DNA of 64,000 bases, from NCBI GenBank assembly GCA_030431475.1, contig JAUIJD010000005.1:105935-169934 (forward strand). The letters run 5' to 3'. Position numbers and translations under genes: made by a program. Below the pieces are notes generated by a model. That model was given only the letters and a program-made list of their open reading frames with translations, made no database searches and was not told the DNA's origin. Shown here one piece after another: positions 46,958 to 55,976 of the stretch. The stretch comes from Verrucomicrobiia bacterium (GTDB lineage: Bacteria > Verrucomicrobiota > Verrucomicrobiia > Verrucomicrobiales > Akkermansiaceae). The number at the start of each line of letters is the position of its first letter. Position 1 is the stretch's first letter.

Positions 46958-47656
46958 ATGAGCGATCAAGAGAACCCACCATCCAAGCAGACTTCGAGCG
47001 TTCCGCTCAAGAAGGAGACCGTCCGCGTGACCCTGAAAGCGGCCGACGCGCCCAAAGCTTCGCCGACCGGCGCGCCTCCGGCGCCCGCCGCTCCGAAGCC
47101 CACCGCCGCCGCCCCGAAGCCCCCGGCTCCGAGCGCTCCCAAGCCTCCGACCGCGACGGCTCCCGGCGGTGCCCCGCCCGCGCCGAGCGCCCCCGGTGGT
47201 GGCGCCCCCTCGGCCCCGGCTCCCGCGCCGACCATCCAGCTCAAGACGGCCCCGGCGAACGCTCCCGGTGCTCCGGCTCCGACGATCAAGCTCAACACGC
47301 CGGGCACGGCTCCGGCCCAGCCGGGAGCTCCCACCGCTCCGGCGGGCGGTGCTCCGGCGGGTGGTGCCCCGGGTGCCCCCGGTCCGACCGTGGCCCTGCC
47401 GAAGGCGACCGTGCAGCTCAATCCTCCGACCCAGCCGATCGGTTCGTCCGCGGCGCCCGCGTCGCAGATGGCGACCATGAAGGTCAGCGAGGAGGAATCC
47501 TCCACCGGCAACGAAGGCATCGTCAATGTGCTCGCCATCCTCGGTTTCCTCGGGGCGGCCGCGGTGATCGCGCTGCAGTTGATGACCTCCGCCGTCTGGC
47601 TCGGCACCGACTCCGATGGCCAGGAACAGCCCGTCGAGTGGGGTAACCTTTTCTAA
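46958..47656 (+). CDS. Pro/Ala-rich membrane protein
   Basis: 232 residues. A polar start (MSDQENPPSKQTSSVPLKKE) is followed by about 140 residues of A-P-G low-complexity sequence with repeated PTIQLKT/PTIKLNT/ATVQLNP motifs, and a single C-terminal membrane helix (GIVNVLAILGFLGAAAVIAL). The P/A-rich part should be extended and in the cytoplasm or spanning the envelope. Proteins of this kind are common in Verrucomicrobia, without known role. The ATG at 46958 has AGGA upstream. It is followed after 9 bp by a small acidic gene. Confidence 0.6.
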   Translation: MSDQENPPSKQTSSVPLKKETVRVTLKAADAPKASPTGAPPAPAAPKPTAAAPKPPAPSAPKPPTATAPGGAPPAPSAPGGGAPSAPAPAPTIQLKTAPANAPGAPAPTIKLNTPGTAPAQPGAPTAPAGGAPAGGAPGAPGPTVALPKATVQLNPPTQPIGSSAAPASQMATMKVSEEESSTGNEGIVNVLAILGFLGAAAVIALQLMTSAVWLGTDSDGQEQPVEWGNLF

Positions 47657-47665
47657 TCCAATCCC

Positions 47666-47851
47666 ATGGTCGCACCCATCATCACCTTCGTCGTCGCCGC
47701 TGGCGTCGGCTTCCTCGCCTGGCAGACGAGCACCGTCGAGCCCTACCTGGACGACAGCAACCCGCTCGCTGCCGAAGAAGCGGCAGCCGCGGCGGATGCC
47801 GACGAACCCATGGCGGACGATGAGCCTGCCGCGGACGAGGAGTCCGAGTAA
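47666..47851 (+). CDS. small acidic membrane-anchored protein
   Basis: 61 residues: an N-terminal hydrophobic helix (IITFVVAAGVGFLAW) and a strongly acidic tail (DDSNPLAAEEAAAAADADEP, then DDEPAADEESE). It lies 9 bp after the Pro/Ala-rich membrane protein gene and before the terminator at 47878, so the two are co-transcribed and may form a pair at the membrane. Function unknown. Confidence 0.55.
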   Translation: MVAPIITFVVAAGVGFLAWQTSTVEPYLDDSNPLAAEEAAAAADADEPMADDEPAADEESE

Positions 47852-47877
47852 GGGCACCCTGTCCGATTCAATTTCCA

Positions 47878-47910
47878 CGCCCGCTTCCGAGTTCCGGGAG
47901 CGGGCGTTTT
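47878..47910 (+). terminator. rho-independent terminator
   Basis: CGCCCGCT at 47878-47885 pairs with AGCGGGCG at 47899-47906, followed by TTTT. It closes the two-gene unit 46958-47851. Confidence 0.85.
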
Positions 47911-47976
47911 CGTGTCGCGATCCGGGCGGCCGGGCGGGGGAGTTGACAATCGAATCCACGTCGGCATCGTTCGGCC

Positions 47977-48297
47977 ATGGCTCAGCAATTCAACGACAGC
48001 AATTTCCAGAGTGAGGTGATCGAATCGGACAAGCCGGTCCTGGTCGACTTCTGGGCGGAGTGGTGCGGACCCTGCAAGATGATCGGTCCGGTCATCGATC
48101 AGGTCGCCGAGGACATCGGCGACGCCGCCAAGGTCGGGAAGGTCAACGTCGACGAATGCCGCGACCTCGCGGTGAAGTACAACGTGCGTTCCATCCCGCT
48201 GCTGCTCTTCTTCAAGGACGGCGAGGTCAAGGACCAGATCGTCGGCGCCAGCGTGACCAAGGACCAGCTCAAGCAGAAGCTCGAGGCACTCGCCTGA
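47977..48297 (+). CDS. trxA: thioredoxin
   Basis: 106 residues, a full-length standard thioredoxin. Active site FWAEWCGPCK with C30 and C33; the cis-Pro is in VRSIPLLLFF, and the fold is the classic one ending QKLEALA. It reduces protein disulfides in the cytoplasm and would also recycle the thioredoxin-type arsenate reductase at 62039-62458. A TTGACA box stands at 47943, but its -10 partner is weak. It has its own terminator at 48325. Confidence 0.97.
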   Translation: MAQQFNDSNFQSEVIESDKPVLVDFWAEWCGPCKMIGPVIDQVAEDIGDAAKVGKVNVDECRDLAVKYNVRSIPLLLFFKDGEVKDQIVGASVTKDQLKQKLEALA

Positions 48298-48324
48298 CCC
48301 CGGGACGCACGACCCGATCTTGCC

Positions 48325-48355
48325 AGCCGGCCCCGTTCGCGGGGTCGGCTTTTTT
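48325..48355 (+). terminator. rho-independent terminator of trxA
   Basis: AGCCGGCCCCG-TTCG-CGGGGTCGGCT followed by TTTTT, a stem with a UUCG tetraloop, 28 bp after the thioredoxin stop. Confidence 0.9.
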
Positions 48356-48858
48356 CATGTGGCCGCACGGCGTGCCGGGAGGTCGGCGGCCCGGCCGCGA
48401 AGCAGCCGGCGGACGATGAGCAGCCCCCACGTCAGCAGCACGAACACCGCATCGGAGGCGGGCCAGTAATTCGGGTGGATGTAGTAGGTGCCGAGCACAT
48501 CGTCGCGCCACGGTCGCAGCCAGCAGATCCCGCCGGCGACGGCGTCGCTGGCGAGATGGAGGATCACCGCGAGCCAGGCGGACGCGGTGACGAGCCCGCG
48601 GGTGCCCTTCGGAAAGAAGGTCGCGAGGCCGGCGAGGACGGGCAGCAGGCAGGCTGCGAACAGCATCGTGTGCGACCAGCTGGTGTAGCGGGCATCCAGC
48701 GAAAGGTGCGGCGTGCAGAGATCCGGCAGGGCTCCGGCGAGGCCGATGGCCGGGATGGCCCACGCCGGGAATCCCTCGTCCCGCCCGAGCGCGATCCGCA
48801 CGTTGTCGATCCCGAGGGCGATCGCGACAGGGAGCAGGGCATGGGTGCCGATGAACAT
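48355..48858 (-). CDS. inner-membrane metal-dependent hydrolase (YdjM-like)
   Basis: 167 residues with about four membrane helices. MFIGTHALLPVAIALG, GALPDLCTPHLSLD, TSWSHTMLFA and LHLASDAVAGGICWLRP carry the H, D, H-S and H-x-x-x-D residues that mark the YdjM/DUF457 group of membrane-bound metal-dependent hydrolases. Its substrate is unknown; some relatives process phospholipids. Its start is 3 bp from the stop of the next gene upstream, so the three minus-strand genes 48355-50585 form one operon. Confidence 0.7.
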   Translation of the reverse strand: MFIGTHALLPVAIALGIDNVRIALGRDEGFPAWAIPAIGLAGALPDLCTPHLSLDARYTSWSHTMLFAACLLPVLAGLATFFPKGTRGLVTASAWLAVILHLASDAVAGGICWLRPWRDDVLGTYYIHPNYWPASDAVFVLLTWGLLIVRRLLRGRAADLPARRAAT

Positions 48859-48861
48859 GAT

Positions 48862-49428
48862 CTACTTCTTCCAGCGATAGTGCCCGGTGAGCTTGAACTC
48901 GAAAAGGCGGTTCTCCTCGCGGGTGCCGCGGCCGATGTTGTGGATGACCAGCGGGGTGCCGTCGGGTGCCTTCCGGTCGCTGACGATCATGATGTGCGGC
49001 AGGTGCGGCGGGACCGTGCAGGTGACGAGATCCCCCGCCCGGTAGTCCGAGGCCTTCTTCGTCACGGGCAGGGACAGCCCGCGACGCTTGAAGTAGGTGC
49101 GGAGGTTCGGCACGCGCCGGTGGTCGATGTTGCGGTCGGGACGGCTGAGGCCCCAGTTCCGGGGATACTTCGGGAAGTTCGCCCGCATGTCCTCGTGCAC
49201 GAGTTTCTGAAGATCGGCGTCGAGGGCCTTGCGCAAGGCCCGGATGACGACGTCGGTGCAGACGCCGCGATCCTTCGGCACGTCGCCGCCGGGATAGTCG
49301 AGGGCGACGTAGGCGGGGTCGTAGCTCTTGGTGATCCCGACCTGCCCGCGGGCGGCGTCGGCGATCTTGGAACCGGTGTCGGCCTCGAGGGCGGGAACGA
49401 GCAGCAGGAGAACGAGAAGGCGGATCAC
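48862..49428 (-). CDS. secreted DUF1287 protein (NlpC/P60-like cysteine fold)
   Basis: 188 residues. Signal peptide MIRLLVLLLLVPALEA, then the DUF1287 pattern nearly complete: YDPAYVALDYPGGDVPKDRG, VCTDVVIRALR with the probable catalytic Cys, then LVHEDMRANFPKYP and NIDHRRVPNL with further conserved residues, and HIMIVSD with the His near the end. These fit an NlpC/P60-like papain fold acting in the periplasm, perhaps on the cell wall. It overlaps the photolyase-like gene upstream by 4 bp. Confidence 0.85.
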   Translation of the reverse strand: MIRLLVLLLLVPALEADTGSKIADAARGQVGITKSYDPAYVALDYPGGDVPKDRGVCTDVVIRALRKALDADLQKLVHEDMRANFPKYPRNWGLSRPDRNIDHRRVPNLRTYFKRRGLSLPVTKKASDYRAGDLVTCTVPPHLPHIMIVSDRKAPDGTPLVIHNIGRGTREENRLFEFKLTGHYRWKK

Positions 49429-50585
49429 ATGGGGTTAGCGTCGGCGCGGGTCAGACTCTTGAAGAAATCCGGCAACTTCTTCCGGAGCTTGAAGAAACCC
49501 GCGGTGGCGTGGGGCCAGAGCCGGCGGTCCCAGTCGCGGACGAGGCGGTGCACCGGCACGCCCGGATCGAATCCGGCGAAGAGGTCGCGCCATGGCCCGA
49601 CGGTCGGCCGGACGATCACGATGCCGTCGAGATCCTCGCGCTCGGCCCATTGGCGGACGGCGGGGGTGAGGTCGCCGGCCAGGCGCTCGCCGCCGGACCG
49701 CTCGAGGGCATCGTCGAGGCAGTCGCGGTGAAACCGGACGACGTTTGCGGCCGGCGCCATGAGCTCCGCGGCGTCGCCGGGATCCCACCCGGCCGTGGCC
49801 ACCCCCTCGATTCCGATCGGGCCGAGGTCGTCGGCGATTCTCAGGTGGCCGAGCCGCCCGGATTCCGGAGGGGGATCGGAAAGATCGATGGGCTGTCGCT
49901 CGAAGGATCCGTCCGGTGGCAGCGCCGGGGCGCCCTCGTCGAGCTGGCCGACGGGATTGAAGCGACCGTCGGTGTATTTCGCGATGTTCGAGGCGCGGGC
50001 GAGGTAGTGCTTGCCCCGGGTGTGGAGGCCACCGACCCAGCGCCATGACAGGGTGTTCGACGCCGGGTCGCCGTCGAGCAGATGGCGCAGGAAGAAGTCG
50101 GCGCCGAGCTGCCAGGGAAGCCGCAGGGTGAAGATCCAGATGCTCGCGAACCACATCCGGGCGTGGTTGTGAAGGTAGCCGGTCTCGACCAGCTCCCGCG
50201 CCCAGAAATCGAAGCACTCGATGCCGGTTTCTCCCGCCATGGCGCTTTCGGCCTCGGGCGAGGGGGAAATCCGATCCAGGTCGCGGCGATAGGCCTCCCA
50301 GACCTCCGGGCGCATCTCGAGCCAGCCTTTCCAGTAGGTCCGCCATGCGACCTCCTGCAGGAACTTGTCGACGGTCGATGGCGCGAAGCGATCCAGGACG
50401 GCGGTGGCCACCTCCCGTTCGGAGATGAGCCGGTTGCGGAGGTAGGGGGAGAGCTGCGAGACATTCGAACGGTCTTCAGGCCCGAGATCGAAGTTCCGTC
50501 GGCGGGCGTAGCTTCCCGCCTGCGGCAGAAATGCCTCGAGACGCGCAAGGGCCGCGTGGCGGGAGGGCGAAGCAAACGCGTTCAT
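49425..50585 (-). CDS. photolyase-like FAD-binding protein lacking the usual N-terminal domain
   Basis: 386 residues. The FAD-binding helical domain of photolyases/cryptochromes is clear: VSQLSPYLRNRLISEREVAT, WRTYWKGWLEMRP, LVETGYLHNHARMWFASIWI, DGDPASNTLSWRWVGGLHTR, YLARASNIAKYTDGRF. The N-terminal antenna-type alpha/beta domain of ordinary photolyases (about 150-200 residues) is missing. Instead an unrelated-looking C-terminal region of about 140 residues (FHRDCLDDALERSGGERLAG, LDGIVIVRPTVGPW) follows. A light-dependent repair or signalling role is possible but unproven. The ATG at 50585 fits the domain start. Confidence 0.8.
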   Translation of the reverse strand: MNAFASPSRHAALARLEAFLPQAGSYARRRNFDLGPEDRSNVSQLSPYLRNRLISEREVATAVLDRFAPSTVDKFLQEVAWRTYWKGWLEMRPEVWEAYRRDLDRISPSPEAESAMAGETGIECFDFWARELVETGYLHNHARMWFASIWIFTLRLPWQLGADFFLRHLLDGDPASNTLSWRWVGGLHTRGKHYLARASNIAKYTDGRFNPVGQLDEGAPALPPDGSFERQPIDLSDPPPESGRLGHLRIADDLGPIGIEGVATAGWDPGDAAELMAPAANVVRFHRDCLDDALERSGGERLAGDLTPAVRQWAEREDLDGIVIVRPTVGPWRDLFAGFDPGVPVHRLVRDWDRRLWPHATAGFFKLRKKLPDFFKSLTRADANPM

Positions 50586-50692
50586 GGGGCATGGTGGTGA
50601 CGGCGGCCGAATCCGCAAGTGGAAGGCGTTTTGCCTCGAACCCCCCAAAAAAGGGGAGGCGACAGGACTTCGCGGTGGCGGCACTCTCGCGC

Positions 50693-52516
50693 ATGTTTCA
50701 CTCGATGGGTCTCCGACGGATCGCCGCTCTCGCCCTGACGGTCGCGTGCATGCCGGCCGCCGGGAGCGACGGCGGCTACCTGTTCACCTCGTTCCGCGGG
50801 AGCGGCGACGGGCTGCATCTCGCCTACAGCCGCGACGCCCGCGACTGGACCGAGCTCGGGCGGGTCTTCCTCAAGCCCGAGGTCGGGTCGAAGCTGATGC
50901 GCGACCCCCACATCCTCAAGGGGCCGGACGGGCTCTACCACATGGTGTGGACCAGCGGCTGGAAGGACAAGGGGATCGGCTACGCGAACTCGAAGGACCT
51001 GCTGGAGTGGTCGGAGCAGAGGTTTCTTCCGCTCACCGAGGCGATCGACGGCGTCGAAACCACCTGGGCGCCCGAGCTCTACTGGCTCGACGAACGCCAG
51101 ACCTACCTGATCGTCTGGTCCTCGGCGCGCCCGATGGAAGGGCGGGACGGTGCGCAGCACCGGGCGCACTACGTCCTGACCAGGGATTTCGAGTCCTTCA
51201 CCGAGCCGGAGATTCTTTTCGACCCGGGATTCAACAACATCGACACGACGATGGTCCGCTTGCGGGGCCAATCGGTCATCTTCTTCAAGGAGACCGACGA
51301 TCAGGAGAAGAAGGTCTGGGGGGCGATCCGTGCGGCGGTGGCGGACGATCCGCTCGGTCCCTACCGGCTGGTCCCCGAACCAGTGCTCGAGAACGAGCGC
51401 GCGGAAGGTCCGGCGGCGGTGGTGGTGGGCGACACCGCGACGGTGTATTTCGATTACTACGGCGACCACCGCTACGGAGCGAGGGAGTCGTCCGACCTCA
51501 AGGCGTGGAGGGACGTTTCCGGCCACGTCGCGGTGGTCGAGGGCCAGCGCCACGGCTCCATCCTGCCGGTCCCCGCCGACATCCTCGAGGGGGTCCGTGC
51601 CGAAGAACAGGCCGTGCTCGAATCGGTGCCCGCGCCCATCCTCGACGAATTCACCGCCGATCCGGCGATCCGGGTCTTCGGAGATACCTACTACGTTTAC
51701 CCGACTTCCGACCGGCCGAACTGGAACACCCACGAGTTCGCCGTGTGGTCGTCGAAGAACCTCGTCGACTGGAAGAAGGAGGGGGTGATCATCGACCTGC
51801 ACGAGGAGATCGACTGGGCCTCCAACCGGGCCTGGGCGCCCGACTGCATCGAACGCGACGGGAAATACTACTTCTACTTCTGTGGCGAGAAGAAGATCGG
51901 GGTGGCGGTCGGTGATTCGCCGACCGGACCGTTCGAGGACGCGCTCGGGAAGCCGCTGCTGGTGCGGGAGGGAAAAATCCGCACCAACACCATCGACCCC
52001 CATGCCTTCATCGACGACGACGGGCAGGCGTGGCTGTACTTCGGCAACGGCGGCAACTGCCACGTCTTCCGACTCGGCGACGACATGATCTCGGTCGAGG
52101 GCGACCCGGTCGAGATCCCGCTGCGGGGGTTCCGCGAGGGCATCGTCGTGTTCAAGCGCGACGGGAAGTACTACTTCATGTGGTCGATCGACGACGCGCG
52201 CTCGCCGGACTACCGCGTCGGCTGGGGGTGGTCGGACTCGCCGACCGGGCCGGTGACGTCACCGGAGGAGGGCTACGTCGTCCTCCGGCAGAACGGCAAC
52301 GCGAAGGGCACGGCCCACCACAGCGTGGTCAATGTCCCCGGCACCGACCGCTGGTTCGTCGCCTACCACCGTCATGCCGTGCCGGGAGGCGGCGGCTACA
52401 AGCGCCAGGTGTGCCTGGCCGAGATGAAGTTCGACGCGGACGGGGCGATCCTGCCGATGGATCCCCTCGTTCCCGCGTTCCCGGAGGGGGTCGAGGGCCT
52501 CCAACCCGATCCCTGA
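50693..52516 (+). CDS. secreted protein with two GH43-like modules
   Basis: 607 residues. Signal peptide MGLRRIAALALTVACMPAAG (ATG at 50693, or 50705 twelve bases later). Module 1 (about 25-310) has RDPHILKGPDGLYHMVWTSG, WAPELYWLDERQTYLIVWSS, NIDTTMVRL and EGPAAVVVGDTATVYFDYYG. Module 2 (about 325-600) has ADPAIRVFGDTYYVYPTSD, WAPDCIERDGKYYFYFCGE, IDPHAFIDDDGQAWLYFGNG and REGIVVFKRDGKYYFMWSID. Each keeps the base Asp, modulator Asp and acid Glu of GH43 beta-propellers. It likely acts on arabinan or arabinoxylan side chains. Confidence 0.8.
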   Translation: MFHSMGLRRIAALALTVACMPAAGSDGGYLFTSFRGSGDGLHLAYSRDARDWTELGRVFLKPEVGSKLMRDPHILKGPDGLYHMVWTSGWKDKGIGYANSKDLLEWSEQRFLPLTEAIDGVETTWAPELYWLDERQTYLIVWSSARPMEGRDGAQHRAHYVLTRDFESFTEPEILFDPGFNNIDTTMVRLRGQSVIFFKETDDQEKKVWGAIRAAVADDPLGPYRLVPEPVLENERAEGPAAVVVGDTATVYFDYYGDHRYGARESSDLKAWRDVSGHVAVVEGQRHGSILPVPADILEGVRAEEQAVLESVPAPILDEFTADPAIRVFGDTYYVYPTSDRPNWNTHEFAVWSSKNLVDWKKEGVIIDLHEEIDWASNRAWAPDCIERDGKYYFYFCGEKKIGVAVGDSPTGPFEDALGKPLLVREGKIRTNTIDPHAFIDDDGQAWLYFGNGGNCHVFRLGDDMISVEGDPVEIPLRGFREGIVVFKRDGKYYFMWSIDDARSPDYRVGWGWSDSPTGPVTSPEEGYVVLRQNGNAKGTAHHSVVNVPGTDRWFVAYHRHAVPGGGGYKRQVCLAEMKFDADGAILPMDPLVPAFPEGVEGLQPDP

Positions 52517-52520
52517 AGCG

Positions 52521-53543
52521 ATGAAAGTCCTGCTGACCACCCTGCTCGCGCTCGCCACCCTGTCGTCCGTCCGTGCCGACGAGATGGCGGCCTACCTGAT
52601 GGCCTACTTCAAGGACGACACGCACAGCCTCTACTTCGCGCTGAGTTCGGACGGCTACTCGTTCACCGACGTCAACGGCGGGGAGCTGGTCATGGACGGC
52701 GAGGATCTCGGCGAGCAGCGGGGGATCCGTGATCCGCACATCGCCCGCGATCCGGAAGGCAACTTCTACCTGTCGATGACCGACCTGCACATCTACGCGC
52801 AGCGGGAGGGTCATCGCGACACCGAGTGGCAGCGGGACGGCGACCGCTACGGCTGGGGGAACAACCGCGCGCTGGTGCTGCTCAAGTCGAAGGATCTGGT
52901 CGAATGGAAGAAGACGAACCTTCGCATCGACCGGGCCTACCCCGGGCTGGAGGACATCGGCGCCGCATGGGCTCCGCAGACGGTCTGGGACGAAGGGAGG
53001 CAGTGCATGATGCTTTATTACACCATGCGCTTCGGCAACGCGCCGAACCGGCTCTACTACACCCACATGGATGCCGCGTTCACGCGGATGACGGCCAGGC
53101 CCGAGCTGCTCTTCAAGTATCCGAAGGACGTTTCCTACATCGATGCCGACATCATGAAGGTCGGCGACCGATTCCACATGTTCTACACCCCGCATGACGG
53201 CACGCCGGGGATCAAGCACGCGTCCTCCGCCTCGATCTCGTCGGGCTACGCGTATGAGCCCGAATGGATCGATCCGGTCGATGTCGCCTGCGAGGCGCCG
53301 AACCTGTGGAAGCGGATCGGCGAGGACCGCTGGGTCCTGATGTACGACATCTACGGCCGGCAGCCGCACAATTTCGGCTTCATCGAAACCACCGACTTCA
53401 AGAGCTGGACGAACCTCGGGACCTTCAACCACGGTGTGATGCGGGCGACGAACTTCTCGATCCCGAAGCATGGCTCCGTGGTTCATCTGACGAAGGCCGA
53501 AGCCGACCATCTCGCCCGCCACTGGAAACTCGAACGCTACTGA
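52521..53543 (+). CDS. secreted GH43-like glycoside hydrolase
   Basis: 340 residues. Signal peptide MKVLLTTLLALATLSSVRA, then a single five-bladed propeller: GIRDPHIARDPEGNFYLSMT (base Asp), WAPQTVWDEGRQCMMLYYTM, YIDADIMKVGDRFHMFYTP (modulator Asp), and ACEAPNLWKRIGEDRWVLMY (acid Glu). It lies 4 bp after the two-module gene and 1 bp before the GH51 gene, so all three are one translationally linked unit. An exo-acting arabinosidase is plausible from this context. Confidence 0.75.
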   Translation: MKVLLTTLLALATLSSVRADEMAAYLMAYFKDDTHSLYFALSSDGYSFTDVNGGELVMDGEDLGEQRGIRDPHIARDPEGNFYLSMTDLHIYAQREGHRDTEWQRDGDRYGWGNNRALVLLKSKDLVEWKKTNLRIDRAYPGLEDIGAAWAPQTVWDEGRQCMMLYYTMRFGNAPNRLYYTHMDAAFTRMTARPELLFKYPKDVSYIDADIMKVGDRFHMFYTPHDGTPGIKHASSASISSGYAYEPEWIDPVDVACEAPNLWKRIGEDRWVLMYDIYGRQPHNFGFIETTDFKSWTNLGTFNHGVMRATNFSIPKHGSVVHLTKAEADHLARHWKLERY

Positions 53544-53544
53544 C

Positions 53545-55962
53545 ATGAAGACCCGCCACCTCCTGCCCGCCCTGATCGCCCCGGCCGTGCTCGCCGGAAG
53601 CGTCGACATCACCGTCGATGTCGCCAACCCGACCGTCGAACTCAGCCCGCACCTCTACGGCCTGTTCTTCGAGGACATCAACTACGGGGCCGACGGCGGC
53701 ATCTATGCCGAGCTCGTGCAGAACCGCTCGTTCGAATACCACCCGGTCGAGGGCAACGATCCGCTCGGCCGCGAGATGGTCCCGCTCTACGCGTGGGACA
53801 AGGTCGAACGCGAGGGCGCGACCTGCCGGCTGGAGGTCGTGGACGCCGCTCCGCTCAACGAACACAACCGTCACTACCTCGAAGTCACCATTTCCGAGCC
53901 CGGCGAGGCGGGGGTGCGAAACCGTGGCTTCAACGGCATCCGGCTCGATGCCGGCGCGTCCTATGATGTCTCCCTCCACGCCCGCGAGGGCGAATGGCAG
54001 GGCGACGCGGGCCTCGAGGTCGCCCTCGAGCTGCCCGACGGCACCGTGGCCGGCAAGACCCGCTTCACCGGGCTGACCAAGGAATGGAAGAAGTTCGAAG
54101 GCGTCATCCAGTCCGAGCTCACGACCGATGTCGCCCGCCTGGTGGTGACCTCGGGCGGGGTCGGGAAGCTGCACCTCGACATGGTTTCCCTGTTTCCCCA
54201 GGACACCTGGAAGGGCCGCAAGGGCGGGCTGCGCAAGGATCTGGTCGAGGCCCTGGAGGACCTGAACCCGAAGTTCCTGCGCTTTCCCGGCGGCTGCATC
54301 GCCCACGGCGACAGCCTGGAGAACGTCTATCGCTGGAAGGACACCGTCGGCGACGTCGCCGAGCGCAAGCCGAACTGGAATCTGTGGGGCTACCACCAGA
54401 CCTACGGGCTCGGATACTACGAGTACTTCCTGCTCTGCGAGGACCTCGGGATGCATCCGCTGCCGGTCGTGCCGGTCGGTGTCTCGTGCGGGTTCCGCGG
54501 TCCGCAGCAGGCGACGCCGATGGAGGAAATGCAGCCGTGGATCGACGACGCGCTCGACCTGGTCGAGTTCGCCACCGGCCCGGCCGACAGCGAGTGGGGG
54601 AAGGTCCGCGCGGAGATGGGCCATCCCGAGCCCTTCGACATGGAGTTCATCTGCCTCGGCAACGAGCCGCACGACAACGCCCTGTTCCGCGACCGCTTTC
54701 CGCTCTTCGTCGAGGCGATCCGGGACAAGCACCCGGAGCTGAAGATCATCGGCACCTCGGGTCTCGACATCGGCATTCCCATCTATGACCAGATGACCGA
54801 AATGGAGGTCTACAGCTCCGACGAGCACTACTACCGCGATCCCGAGTGGTACCTCGCGGCCACCGACCGTTTCGACGATTTCGACCGCGACAAGCCGCTG
54901 ATCTTCATCGGGGAGTATGCCTCGAAGGACCGCAAGCTCTTCAATGCCTTGTCCGAGGCCGCCTACCTCACCGGCGTCGAGCGCAACGCCGACATCGTGG
55001 ACATGACCTGCTACGCGCCCCTTTTCGGGAACGTGGACCACCTCCAGTGGAATCCGAACCTGATCTACTTCGACAAGCGCACGGTGGTGCGCACGCCGAG
55101 CTACCACGTCCAGCAGCTGTTCGCGCGGAACAAGGGCGACGTGTTTCTGCCGAACACCGTCACCCGCCGCGAGGACGATTCCGCACCGACGATCTCCGGA
55201 TCGGTGGGCGTCGGCACCTGGCTGACCTCGGCCGAGTTCGACGACATCAAGGTCAATGGCGAGGCGATCGACCCGTCGGACTGGAAGGTCGACGGGGGCA
55301 GCTTCCGCATGATCGGCGGCCGCTACGCGCAGGCCGATGTCGGCCGCGAGGGCGCGGTGAGCCTGAGCCAAGAGGCGTATGAGGGGGATCCGCTGACCCT
55401 TGAGTTGCGCGCCCGCAAGCTCGGGGGCAACGAGGGATTCCTGATCGCCTTCGGGGGCACCGACCGGAACAACACCTACTGGTGGAACCTCGGAGGATGG
55501 CGGAACACCGGCCACGGCCTCGAGATCATCCGTGGAGGGGAGCCGAGTCAGCTCGCCCGGACGCCGGGACGGATCGAGCAGGGACGCTGGTATGACCTGA
55601 AGGTGGAGGTCTCCGACGGGCGGATCCGCTGCTACCTCGACGGGGAAATCGTCCACGACCATGAAATCGAACCCGCCGCGATCCACGTTGCCTCGACCTT
55701 CGACAAGGCGGCCGGCGAGGTCATCCTCAAGATGGTCAACCCCACCGACCAAGCGGTCGAGGCGGCGCTGACCCTCGACGGCGTGACCCGGGTGGCTCCG
55801 GAGGCGAGGCTCGTCCTGCTGACGGGTGAAGCCGAAGCGGAGAACACGGTGCTTCATCCCGACCGGGTCCAGCCGGTGACGCGCACGATCCCGGCGGCCG
55901 CGAGCTTCACGCGGACGCTGCCCCCGATGTCGGTGCAGTTCATCCGGGTGAAGGCGGAGTAG
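53545..55962 (+). CDS. secreted GH51 alpha-L-arabinofuranosidase
   Basis: 805 residues. Signal peptide MKTRHLLPALIAPAVLAGS, then the GH51 start LSPHLYGLFFEDINYGADGG and the catalytic barrel with PGGCIAHGDSLENVYRWK. Acid/base E374 is in ICLGNEPHDN and nucleophile E457 in IFIGEYAS. Near residue 560 the all-beta C-terminal region carries an inserted LamG-like jelly roll (SFRMIGGRYAQADVGREGAV to DGRIRCYLDGEIVHDHEIEP), which is not in minimal GH51 enzymes and may bind sugar. It releases terminal arabinofuranose from arabinan or arabinoxylan outside the cell, completing the GH43-GH43-GH51 cluster. Confidence 0.9.
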   Translation: MKTRHLLPALIAPAVLAGSVDITVDVANPTVELSPHLYGLFFEDINYGADGGIYAELVQNRSFEYHPVEGNDPLGREMVPLYAWDKVEREGATCRLEVVDAAPLNEHNRHYLEVTISEPGEAGVRNRGFNGIRLDAGASYDVSLHAREGEWQGDAGLEVALELPDGTVAGKTRFTGLTKEWKKFEGVIQSELTTDVARLVVTSGGVGKLHLDMVSLFPQDTWKGRKGGLRKDLVEALEDLNPKFLRFPGGCIAHGDSLENVYRWKDTVGDVAERKPNWNLWGYHQTYGLGYYEYFLLCEDLGMHPLPVVPVGVSCGFRGPQQATPMEEMQPWIDDALDLVEFATGPADSEWGKVRAEMGHPEPFDMEFICLGNEPHDNALFRDRFPLFVEAIRDKHPELKIIGTSGLDIGIPIYDQMTEMEVYSSDEHYYRDPEWYLAATDRFDDFDRDKPLIFIGEYASKDRKLFNALSEAAYLTGVERNADIVDMTCYAPLFGNVDHLQWNPNLIYFDKRTVVRTPSYHVQQLFARNKGDVFLPNTVTRREDDSAPTISGSVGVGTWLTSAEFDDIKVNGEAIDPSDWKVDGGSFRMIGGRYAQADVGREGAVSLSQEAYEGDPLTLELRARKLGGNEGFLIAFGGTDRNNTYWWNLGGWRNTGHGLEIIRGGEPSQLARTPGRIEQGRWYDLKVEVSDGRIRCYLDGEIVHDHEIEPAAIHVASTFDKAAGEVILKMVNPTDQAVEAALTLDGVTRVAPEARLVLLTGEAEAENTVLHPDRVQPVTRTIPAAASFTRTLPPMSVQFIRVKAE

Positions 55963-55976
55963 GGGGGCGTCGGGGA

